A stretch of 64,000 nt of DNA from Halostella litorea (GTDB lineage: Archaea > Halobacteriota > Halobacteria > Halobacteriales > Natronoarchaeaceae). A program made the translations under genes and the position numbers. Within the stretch, counting starts at the first letter, position 1. Each line of letters starts with the position of its first letter. This document shows positions 34,917 to 41,980 of the stretch, piece after piece. The stretch is taken from NCBI RefSeq assembly GCF_004785955.1, contig NZ_ML214300.1, positions 237,223 through 301,222 on the forward strand, in the 5' to 3' direction. The notes beneath the pieces were generated by a model that worked only from the letters and a program-made list of their open reading frames with translations, was not told the DNA's origin and did no database searches.

Positions 34917-36799
34917 TTCCCCTCGGCGTAGGCCCGCGTCACGTCCTCGGGACGCGTCCGCTCGTCCGCGGCGAGCCCCGCGATCAGGTCCTCGCGTGCG
35001 GCGAGTCGGTCGCGCAGGTCGGCGTACGTCTCGCCGGCGTCGGCGAGCGTCGGGAGCAGGCGGCTCTCGCCGCGGTCGATCCGTCCGGTTGCGGCGAGGC
35101 CGTCGTCGGTCATCGCGTACAGCGGCTCGAACCCGACGCCGCCGTCGCGGTCGACCACCTCCTCGACGGCCCGCACGCGCCGCGCCCGCTCGCCGTCGTC
35201 CCGGTACGCTTCGAGCGTGACGACCAGATCGGTCGTCGCGAACGACGACTCCGGGACGCCCAAATCGGAGACGACGCGCTCGCGGACGCTCTCACCGCCG
35301 TCGCCGTGGATCGTGCCGAGCACGGCGCTGGCGTTCGCCCCCACCCGCATCGCCTCGTACAGCACCTGTGCCTCCTCGCCACGGACCTCGCCGAGGACGA
35401 GTCCGCCCTCGCCCAGCCGCAGCGCCGTCCGGAGCGCCTCCGTCGGCGCGATCCCCGGGCCGTCGTCGAGCGTCGTCCGGACCGGCTGGACGTCGCGTCC
35501 GGCGGCCTGGAGCGCGGCCACCGGGAGCTCCGGCGTGTCCTCGATGGCGACGACCCGCGTCTCGGCCGGGATCTCCCAGAGGAGCGACCCGAGCGTCGTC
35601 GTCTTCCCGGCCCCGCGCGCCCCGGCGACGAGCGCCGCCGCGCCGCGCTCGACCGCCACGGAGAGGAGCGCGGCCGCGTCGGCCGGGAGGGTCCCGTTCG
35701 CCACGAGCGCGGGGAGCGTGAACGCGTCCTCGCCGTGTGCGCGGAACGCGAAGGCGACGCCGTCGCTGACCGGGTCGGTCACGCCCGCGACGCGGATCCG
35801 GTCGCCGGCCGCCGTCTCCGCCGCGGCGTCGAGCGTCGGCGCGGCCCGGGAGAACCCACGGCCGCTCGCGCGGCGAAAGCGGGAGGCAAGCGCCGCCGCG
35901 CCGTCCTCGGTGAGGCGGACGTTCGTCCGCATCGTCTCGCCGTCGACCACCGCCCGGAGGGGGTTCTCCGTCACCGGCGCGGTCGCGTACACGTCGGAGA
36001 CGCGCGGGTCCGCGAGGAGGTCCTCCAGCACCCCGAACCCGCGGGCATGCTTCCGGAGCACGTCCGCGAGCAGGCAGACCGGGTCGTCGCCGTCCGCGAC
36101 GCGCCTGACCGCCCGCCCCGGCGCACGGTCGCCGCCCTCGACCGCGCCCGTCGCCAGCGCCTCGTGGGCGTCGACCAGCGTCGCCGTCGCGTCCGGCGGG
36201 AGGTCCTCCTCGACGGGCGCGAGGTGGTAGGTCCGCACGCCGTCGCCCTCCCGCGCGTAGACGCGGGCGGTCGACCCAGTGTCCAGGTCCCGGGCGTCGA
36301 CCAGCCGTGCGTCGGCCGGCGGCCGGGAGCGGACGCGGGAGCCGGCGACCGCGACTCCGACCGACGGCCGGAGCGCGTCGGCGTACCCGTCGACGGCGGT
36401 CGCGAGTTCGAGCAGTCCCGTCTCGGCCGCGACGTCGCTCACCGGACTGGCCCGCGCGCCGGCGTCCCGGGCGGCCCGGAGCGGGTCGCGCCGCGCGGTC
36501 GCGGCAAGCGTCTCATCGCGGAAGGCGACGCGCTCCGCGAACCGGCCGGCGGCGACCAGCAGCGCCGCGGCGGCGTCCTCGTACGCCCGTTCGACGCCGC
36601 GGGACCGCGTCAGCACCGCCTCCGCGTCGCGGTCGGTCAGCGACGTCACAACGGTCTCGCGGCAGTCCGCCTCGTCGGCGAGTCTGCCGTCGCCCGAACA
36701 GTCGTCGGCGTCGACGACGAGGCGGTCGCCGTCGAACGAGGGGCGACAGCCGCAGGGCCGCTCGTCGCCCTCCCGGAACCGGTCGAAGATCCCTCGCAT
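34910..36799 (-). CDS. Type IV pilus / Tad-type secretion ATPase
   Basis: This is a 629-residue motor ATPase. Walker A is VAGARGAGKTTTLGS (about 391-405), the Asp box is in IEDTPEL, Walker B includes GGLVLGEVRGEE, and the His box is GTIHGDGGES. The N-terminal region has four spaced cysteines (Cys16, Cys18, Cys34, Cys46), possibly a metal-binding knot. The central region resembles CpaF/TadA, although the N-terminal half is longer and divergent. It powers assembly of the filament with the TadC-like protein. A TTTAGG box at 36825-36830 overlaps the upstream stop codon and lies 26-31 bases before the ATG. Confidence 0.88.
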   Translation of the reverse strand: MRGIFDRFREGDERPCGCRPSFDGDRLVVDADDCSGDGRLADEADCRETVVTSLTDRDAEAVLTRSRGVERAYEDAAAALLVAAGRFAERVAFRDETLAATARRDPLRAARDAGARASPVSDVAAETGLLELATAVDGYADALRPSVGVAVAGSRVRSRPPADARLVDARDLDTGSTARVYAREGDGVRTYHLAPVEEDLPPDATATLVDAHEALATGAVEGGDRAPGRAVRRVADGDDPVCLLADVLRKHARGFGVLEDLLADPRVSDVYATAPVTENPLRAVVDGETMRTNVRLTEDGAAALASRFRRASGRGFSRAAPTLDAAAETAAGDRIRVAGVTDPVSDGVAFAFRAHGEDAFTLPALVANGTLPADAAALLSVAVERGAAALVAGARGAGKTTTLGSLLWEIPAETRVVAIEDTPELPVAALQAAGRDVQPVRTTLDDGPGIAPTEALRTALRLGEGGLVLGEVRGEEAQVLYEAMRVGANASAVLGTIHGDGGESVRERVVSDLGVPESSFATTDLVVTLEAYRDDGERARRVRAVEEVVDRDGGVGFEPLYAMTDDGLAATGRIDRGESRLLPTLADAGETYADLRDRLAAREDLIAGLAADERTRPEDVTRAYAEGKC

Positions 36800-36824
36800 G
36801 CGCCGGGGTCGCCGCGGCCTCCTA

Positions 36825-36830
36825 CCTAAA
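36825..36830 (-). promoter_or_regulatory. TATA box of the secretion ATPase gene
   Basis: TTTAGG on the minus strand overlaps the stop codon of the preceding gene and is 26-31 bases before the ATPase ATG, indicating internal leaderless initiation. Confidence 0.45.
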
Positions 36831-37287
36831 CCCCCGGACGGTCGACGACGACGGTCTGTTCCCCGTCGACCCGCACGAGGCGGAGCCGGAGCTGGTAGTC
36901 GCCGCCCCCAGAGAGTTCGAGCGGGCCGGCGGCCGGGCGGACCGGGGCGTCCAGCGTCACGACGCGCCGGTCCCGCCCCGCGACGGCGTACGCGACCCTG
37001 GACCGCGAAGACCCCTCCGTCGGCTCCCGGATCGTCAGTTCGTCGACGCCGGCGCGGTGCCAGCTCCGCTCGGGCAGCGACACGGTGACGCTGCGGCGCG
37101 GCCCGTTCGACGCGCCGGGTACCGTCTCCTCCGTCGCGAGCAGCGACGCGGCGGTGCGCTCTATCCGGTCTATCTCCCCCCGCACCTGGCTGTCGGTCGC
37201 GCGCTCCCGGCCGTCGTCGACCGCCGGGAGCGACGCCGCGACCAGCGCCGTCGCGAGCAGGACCGCGAGGACGACCCGGACCGTCAC
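36826..37287 (-). CDS. Small exported or membrane-anchored pilus-operon protein (DUF7311-like)
   Basis: This 153-residue protein begins MTVRVVLAVLLATALVAASL, a short basic start followed by a hydrophobic helix, so it is anchored or exported. The rest is a beta-rich acidic domain with no recognised motif (SVTVSLPERSWHRAGV, VAYAVAGRDRRVVTLD). It overlaps the coiled-coil gene by four bases. From memory it fits a haloarchaeal DUF7311 family found beside secretion ATPases. It is probably an accessory subunit of the filament machine. Confidence 0.7.
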   Translation of the reverse strand: MTVRVVLAVLLATALVAASLPAVDDGRERATDSQVRGEIDRIERTAASLLATEETVPGASNGPRRSVTVSLPERSWHRAGVDELTIREPTEGSSRSRVAYAVAGRDRRVVTLDAPVRPAAGPLELSGGGDYQLRLRLVRVDGEQTVVVDRPGV

Positions 37288-37796
37288 AGCGCGTCGCGGA
37301 GGCGGGCGACGACGCCCGCGTCGTTCGCTCCGTCGTCCGCCGGGCCGTCCGCGTCGGCGGCCGCCGCGTCCGACCGTTCGGGTCCCGTCGATCGCCCGAC
37401 CGCGGCCCCCGTTGCCGCCGCTGGGTCCGGTTGGTCGGCTCGCACCCCCGGGGCGGCTCCGTCTGGTCCGTCAGCCGGGGTCCTGGCAGCCGCCCGCCTC
37501 GCGTCGGCTTCGAGGTCGTCGACCCGGGCCTCCAGATCCTCGACCCCGGCGACGGCGGCGTTCGCGCGCGCCTCCACGTCCTCGTTGACCGAGCGGACGC
37601 TCCCGACGTAGCCCCGGACCGCCTGCAGGCCGGCGTCCAGTTCCGCGATCCGCTCGTCCATCTCCTCGACCCGGCGTTCGAGTTCCTCGACGCGGCCGGT
37701 CAGTTCGGCGTCGTCGGCGACCGAAGGCAGGTCGGCGTCCGCATCGGTCAGCGCGCGCTCGACGGCGGCGAGCCGCTCGGCGATGTCGTCGGCCAT
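37284..37796 (-). CDS. Coiled-coil protein at the head of the pilus-like operon (DUF7310-like)
   Basis: This 170-residue soluble protein has a predicted coiled coil from about residue 30 to 105 (heptad pattern in RVEELERRVEEMDERIAEL and VEDLEARVDDLEADAR). A disordered Ala/Asp/Pro-rich tail follows, ending in a short helix (AGVVARLRDAL). The ATG at 37796 is chosen over one seven codons upstream because the TATA box at 37823-37828 is then 27-32 bases away. As the operon's first gene it may scaffold or regulate the ATPase. Its family is haloarchaea-specific. Confidence 0.72.
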   Translation of the reverse strand: MADDIAERLAAVERALTDADADLPSVADDAELTGRVEELERRVEEMDERIAELDAGLQAVRGYVGSVRSVNEDVEARANAAVAGVEDLEARVDDLEADARRAAARTPADGPDGAAPGVRADQPDPAAATGAAVGRSTGPERSDAAAADADGPADDGANDAGVVARLRDAL

Positions 37797-37822
37797 GGCA
37801 CGGGGTGGCCGCGGCATCGTTC

Positions 37823-37828
37823 ATAAAC
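37823..37828 (-). promoter_or_regulatory. TATA box of the pilus-like operon
   Basis: GTTTAT on the minus strand lies 27-32 bases before the ATG at 37796. It marks the main promoter of the minus-strand operon that runs to 28452. Confidence 0.55.
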
Positions 37829-37845
37829 CCTCGTCGCGGGACGGA

Positions 37846-37872
37846 CGGTCCGCATCCCCCCGGCGCGGACCG
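37846..37872. promoter_or_regulatory. Inverted repeat centred between the pilus-like operon and cetZ2
   Basis: CGGTCCGC (37846-37853) and GCGGACCG (37865-37872) form a perfect 8-bp inverted repeat with an 11-base spacer. Its centre lies within a few bases of the midpoint of the 117-base divergent intergenic region. Confidence 0.45.
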
Positions 37873-37913
37873 ACGGCGGAACGTTCAACTGTGGACCCTC
37901 CGAAAGCGGTTGC

Positions 37914-38990
37914 ATGAAAGTCGTCCTGATAGGTATCGGCCAGGCCGGCGGGAAGGTCACTCAGGCCCTGGTCGAGTTCGACGAACGAATGGACTTCGGT
38001 GCGGTCCGCGGCGCGGTCGCGGTCAACTCCGCGCAGACCGACTTGCAGTCGCTGGACCTCGACACGGTGCTGATCGGGCAGGACCGGGTGAAGGGACACG
38101 GCGTCGGCGGCGACAACGAACTCGGCGCGGAGGTGATGCAGGCGGACGCGCGGGAGGTGATGGACAGCATCGACGGCCGCATCACCGCCGAGGCCGACGC
38201 CATCTTCGTCGTCGCCGGCCTCGGCGGCGGCACCGGCAGCGGCGGCGCGCCGGTGCTGGCGAAGGAACTCGGCCGCGTGTACAGCGTCCCCGTCTACGCG
38301 CTCGGCGTCCTCCCCGGGCGCGGCGAGGGGGCGATGTACCAGGCCAACGCCGGCCGGTCGCTGAAGACGCTCGTCCGCGAGGCCGACGCCACTCTGCTGG
38401 TCGACAACGACGCCTGGCACGGCGCGGGCGAGAGCGTCGGGGAAGCGTACGACGCGATAAACGAGGCGATCGCACAGCGCGTCGGCCTCCTGCTTGCCTC
38501 CGGCGAGGCCGTCGACGGCGTCGCCGAGAGCGTCGTCGACTCCAGCGAGGTGATAAATACCCTCCGCGAGGGCGGCATCGCCGCGCTGGGCTACGCGAAC
38601 GCGAAGGCCGACCCCGACAGCGCGGAGAACGTCAACACCGTCACCAGCGTCACGCGCAAGGCGCTTCTGACCGGGACGAGCCTGCCCGACGCCGTGACCG
38701 CCGAGTCCGCGCTGCTCGTGATCGCCGGCGACTCGGACCGCATCCCCCGCAAGGGCGTCGAGCGCGCCCGCGCCTGGGTCGAGGAGGAGACGGGGAGCAT
38801 GCAGGTCCGGGGCGGCGACTTCCCGCTGGAGAGCGACCACCTCGCCGCACTCGTCCTACTGGGCGGCGTCGAGCGGGGCAAGCGCATCGAGGAGTTCATG
38901 GAGCGCGCCCGCGAGGCCCAGAAGCAACAGCCCGACGACGGCGACCCCGCCGAGCAGTTCAAAAACGAGGAGATAGACGACCTGTTCTGA
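37914..38990 (+). CDS. cetZ2: Tubulin-like protein CetZ (CetZ2-like)
   Basis: This is a 358-residue tubulin/FtsZ-superfamily GTPase. The tubulin signature GGGTGSG is at residues 104-110, preceded by IFVVAGL. The N-terminal nucleotide-binding segment is LIGIGQAGGKV, and the loop NSAQTDLQSL is CetZ-like. The C-terminus is short and ends IDDLF. CetZ proteins polymerise on the inner face of the membrane and affect cell shape and motility in Haloferax. The sequence resembles the crystallised CetZ2 as I remember it. It is divergent from the pilus-like operon, so the two may be co-regulated. The name CetZ2 rests on recall; CetZ itself is clear. Confidence 0.9.
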   Translation: MKVVLIGIGQAGGKVTQALVEFDERMDFGAVRGAVAVNSAQTDLQSLDLDTVLIGQDRVKGHGVGGDNELGAEVMQADAREVMDSIDGRITAEADAIFVVAGLGGGTGSGGAPVLAKELGRVYSVPVYALGVLPGRGEGAMYQANAGRSLKTLVREADATLLVDNDAWHGAGESVGEAYDAINEAIAQRVGLLLASGEAVDGVAESVVDSSEVINTLREGGIAALGYANAKADPDSAENVNTVTSVTRKALLTGTSLPDAVTAESALLVIAGDSDRIPRKGVERARAWVEEETGSMQVRGGDFPLESDHLAALVLLGGVERGKRIEEFMERAREAQKQQPDDGDPAEQFKNEEIDDLF

Positions 38991-39088
38991 GCGGAAGCTT
39001 CAAGCCCGCGGCCCCGCTGAGACACGGGAAATAGCGGTCGGTCGCGGAGCGTGTACGTTCTCACGCCGGGCGCGGCCGGAGGTCCCAG

Positions 39089-40492
39089 ATGTCGAGCAAA
39101 CAGTTCAAGGACCCGGTACACGGGTACGTCGAGGTCGCCGAACCGATAGTCGAGCGCATCGTCGATACGCCGTCGTTCCAGCGCCAGCGCCACGTCCGCC
39201 AGCTATCGGCGACGTACCTGGTGTACCCGGGCGCGAACCACTCCCGGTTCGAACACGCGCTGGGCGTGTTCGCGCTGGCAAAGCGGGTGTTCCGGAGCCT
39301 CCGCTCGCAGCGCCGCTTCGCCCGCGGCGCGTCCGAGGCGCATCTGGACACCGTCGAGGCCACGCTGAAGTGCGCGGCGCTGCTGCACGACGTCGGCCAC
39401 CCGCCGCTCTCGCATCTGGGCGAGCACCACCTCGACGCCACGGCCCTCCGGGACCGGCTGGCCGACGCCGGCCTCGTCGGCGCGTTCGAGGACGCCGGGC
39501 TCGCCGTCGGGGTGCCCGGCGGGCCGTTCCGGCGCGCCAGCCCGCACGAACTGCTCGGCTGCGTCGTGATCCTGCGGAAGTACGCCGACGCCCTCCGGGA
39601 CCTCGGCGTCGACCCCTACGAGGTGTGTGCGTACGTGCTCGGCTACAGCCTGACCTACGAGCGCGAGGGCGACCGCCACTTCGGGGTCGCCGCCGAGGTG
39701 CTCCACTCGCCCATCGACGTCGACAGGCTGGACTACATCATCCGCGACAGCCGGATGACGGGCGCGGAGGTGCTGAGCGTCGACACCGAGCGCATGATCG
39801 ACGCGTACACCGCCGTGCCGGATGCCGGGCTGGCGCTGCGGGACAAGGCGCTGTCGACGATAGGCAACTACCTCGAAGGGCGGGTCGCGCTGTACATGTG
39901 GGTCACCCAGCACCACAAGTCGGTGTACGCGAACGTCCTCCTGCGGGAACTGCTCGACGAGTTCGTCGCGCTGGCCGACGAGCGGCCGATCACCGCCGAC
40001 AAGGTGCTCGACGGGTACGTCGACGACTACTACGCGATGGAGCGGATCCGGGCGGCGGCCCGCGAACACCCGGACTCGACCCTCGCGGACCTGCACGACC
40101 GGTTCCGGTCGCGGCGGTTCCCGGAGTCGTGCTGGAAACACCGCGTCGGCTACGGCGAGTCGGTCGACGCGACCGACGACATGGCCGCGTTCTCTGCGTG
40201 GCTGCTCGACGACGCCGACGCGCTGGAGGCCGATCTGGCGGCGGCGCTGGACCTGCCGGTCCACGAGGTGTGGATCGAGCGGTCGTACGTGCCGGAGTAC
40301 GAGCCCGGGGAACTGATGGACATCCCGATCGCCCACCGCGACTCGACGCGGTCGGTCGCCGAGACGGGGCTGTACGGGAGCCGGGCGTTCGAGGGGGCGA
40401 TCCCGTTCGTGTTCGTCCCGGACGGGTACCGGTGGGCGGCGATCGACCACCTAAACGAGGCGTTCGCCTCGGCCGCCGGCGAGTCGGCTTAG
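39089..40492 (+). CDS. HD-domain phosphohydrolase (dGTPase/SAMHD1-like)
   Basis: This is a 467-residue metal-dependent HD enzyme. His in HSRFEHALGV, the HD pair in LLHDVGHPPLSHLGEHHLD, and a later Asp in DVDRLDYIIRDS complete the H...HD...D metal site. The N-terminal KQFKDPVHGYVEV is characteristic of archaeal members, which may degrade dNTPs or other phosphate compounds. A GGAGG Shine-Dalgarno sequence at 39079-39083 precedes the ATG. The last four bases (stop) overlap the convergent alkaline-phosphatase-superfamily gene. Confidence 0.88.
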   Translation: MSSKQFKDPVHGYVEVAEPIVERIVDTPSFQRQRHVRQLSATYLVYPGANHSRFEHALGVFALAKRVFRSLRSQRRFARGASEAHLDTVEATLKCAALLHDVGHPPLSHLGEHHLDATALRDRLADAGLVGAFEDAGLAVGVPGGPFRRASPHELLGCVVILRKYADALRDLGVDPYEVCAYVLGYSLTYEREGDRHFGVAAEVLHSPIDVDRLDYIIRDSRMTGAEVLSVDTERMIDAYTAVPDAGLALRDKALSTIGNYLEGRVALYMWVTQHHKSVYANVLLRELLDEFVALADERPITADKVLDGYVDDYYAMERIRAAAREHPDSTLADLHDRFRSRRFPESCWKHRVGYGESVDATDDMAAFSAWLLDDADALEADLAAALDLPVHEVWIERSYVPEYEPGELMDIPIAHRDSTRSVAETGLYGSRAFEGAIPFVFVPDGYRWAAIDHLNEAFASAAGESA

Positions 40493-41832
40493 ACGATGCT
40501 CGCGCCGTCGAACTCGCCGCGGTCGTAGTCGACGTCCATCAGGTCGAGGATGGTCGGCGTGAGGTCGAACAGGTCGACCTCGCTGATGGTGGCGTCGGGG
40601 TCGTCGACGAACAGCGTCGCGTTGTCGAAGCTGTGCATCCCGTTGCGCGGGCCGGTGTCGAACACCGCGTCGTGGCCCTTGAAGCCGGCTTTCAGGTCGA
40701 AGCCGTAGTTGGGGATCACCGTCAAGTCCGGGGCGATGTCGTCGTGGTCGCCGCGGAACGCGGCCTCCTTCTCGACGACGCGGTCGGCGACGGGGTTGCC
40801 GTCGGGACCCTCGAGCGACTCCAGTTTCTCCTTTAGCTCATCCCGGACCGCCTCGTACTCGTCCTCGGGGACGCTGCCCCGCGGCTCGCGCCCTTCGAGG
40901 TTGATGTAGAAGCGGCCGGGGATCAGCGAGTACGCCTTCGTGTCGTCGGCGATGTCGCCGAGTTCCTCGTGGTCGTCGTCCGCGTACTCGAGCCAGCCCT
41001 CCTGTTCGAGCCACTCGTTGAAGTGGACCTCGTAGTCGAGGCTCGTGAAGCCGTGGTCGCTGGCGACCATCATCGTCACGTCGTCGGCGAGCATCCCGCG
41101 GAGCTGACCGAGGTAGTCGTCCAGCTTGCGGTAGAACTCGAGGAACTCCTGCTTGTACTCGCCGTCGCGCTCGTAGTGTTTGTACAGGAAGTGGTTCACC
41201 CGGTCGGTCGTCATGAAGACGCCGAAAAACAGGTCCCAGTCGTCCTGCTCGATGTAGTGTTTGAACGCCTCGAAGCGCGCGTCGAGGGTCTCGTGGGCGT
41301 TCTCGATGAACGCGGACTTGTCCTCGTCGTGGCCCAGTTTCGCGTTGGCGTCGATCTTGTAGTCGATCCCCTGGAGGTACTCCGCGAGGTCGTCCGGGTA
41401 GGCGGCCTTGTCGATTGCCGGCGAGAGGAAGCCCGAGACCATCCGCTGGACGTTGCGCTGGGGCGGGAACGTGACGGGGACGTTCATCACGGTGGCGTCC
41501 CGGCCGTCCGCCTGCACGCGGTCCCAGACGCGGTCTGCCTGCACGTCCCGGCCCATCGGGACGTACGTGTCGTAGGAGCCGACCTCGCGGTCCTGGAAGC
41601 CGTACACGCCGGTTTCGCCGGGGTTCTTCCCGGTCGTGAGGCTCGGCCAGCAGGCGCTCGATTCGGGCGGCACGATGCTGTCGATGGGGCCGGCGCTGCC
41701 CTCGTCGGCGAGCGCAGCGAGGTTCTCGAACTCGTCGAAGTGGTCCGAGAGCATGCTGTACGGCACGCCGTCGATGCCGAAGAAGGCGACGCGCGGGGCG
41801 TCGTCACCGCGTATCCTGTCGAAGAGGCCCAT
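40489..41832 (-). CDS. Alkaline-phosphatase-superfamily enzyme (type I phosphodiesterase/nucleotide pyrophosphatase)
   Basis: This is a 447-residue metal-dependent hydrolase. Its opening strand is VAFFGIDGVPYSML, with a metal-binding Asp. A nucleophile-bearing loop with SSACWPSLTTGKNPGE follows, with ASDHGFTSL (metal-binding Asp and His) further on. The pattern matches type I phosphodiesterases/nucleotide pyrophosphatases, although the chain could also act on a phospholipid or sulfate ester. It lacks an obvious signal peptide, so it is probably cytoplasmic. It shares a divergent promoter region with the 7TM histidine kinase. Confidence 0.87.
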   Translation of the reverse strand: MGLFDRIRGDDAPRVAFFGIDGVPYSMLSDHFDEFENLAALADEGSAGPIDSIVPPESSACWPSLTTGKNPGETGVYGFQDREVGSYDTYVPMGRDVQADRVWDRVQADGRDATVMNVPVTFPPQRNVQRMVSGFLSPAIDKAAYPDDLAEYLQGIDYKIDANAKLGHDEDKSAFIENAHETLDARFEAFKHYIEQDDWDLFFGVFMTTDRVNHFLYKHYERDGEYKQEFLEFYRKLDDYLGQLRGMLADDVTMMVASDHGFTSLDYEVHFNEWLEQEGWLEYADDDHEELGDIADDTKAYSLIPGRFYINLEGREPRGSVPEDEYEAVRDELKEKLESLEGPDGNPVADRVVEKEAAFRGDHDDIAPDLTVIPNYGFDLKAGFKGHDAVFDTGPRNGMHSFDNATLFVDDPDATISEVDLFDLTPTILDLMDVDYDRGEFDGASIV

Positions 41833-41869
41833 ACCAGTTGTACCAATGCACGGGCATAAGAACCTTCTT

Positions 41870-41878
41870 TTCAGTGGC
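41870..41878 (-). promoter_or_regulatory. GCCACTGAA element, alkaline-phosphatase-superfamily side
   Basis: Minus-strand copy of a perfect 9-mer. It lies 38-46 bases before the ATG at 41832 and just upstream of a TTAT box (41856-41859). Confidence 0.4.
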
Positions 41879-41940
41879 GAGTTCCGCCGGCTCCCGATAG
41901 CGACACGACTTGCCGGCTGGCGGGGAAACCGCCCGCAGTA

Positions 41941-41949
41941 GCCACTGAA
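41941..41949 (+). promoter_or_regulatory. GCCACTGAA element, histidine-kinase side
   Basis: Plus-strand copy, 32-40 bases before the ATG at 41981, directly followed by the TATA box TTTTAT (41951-41956). Confidence 0.4.
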
Positions 41950-41980
41950 GTTTTATCGGATCGGATACAAATACACGACC

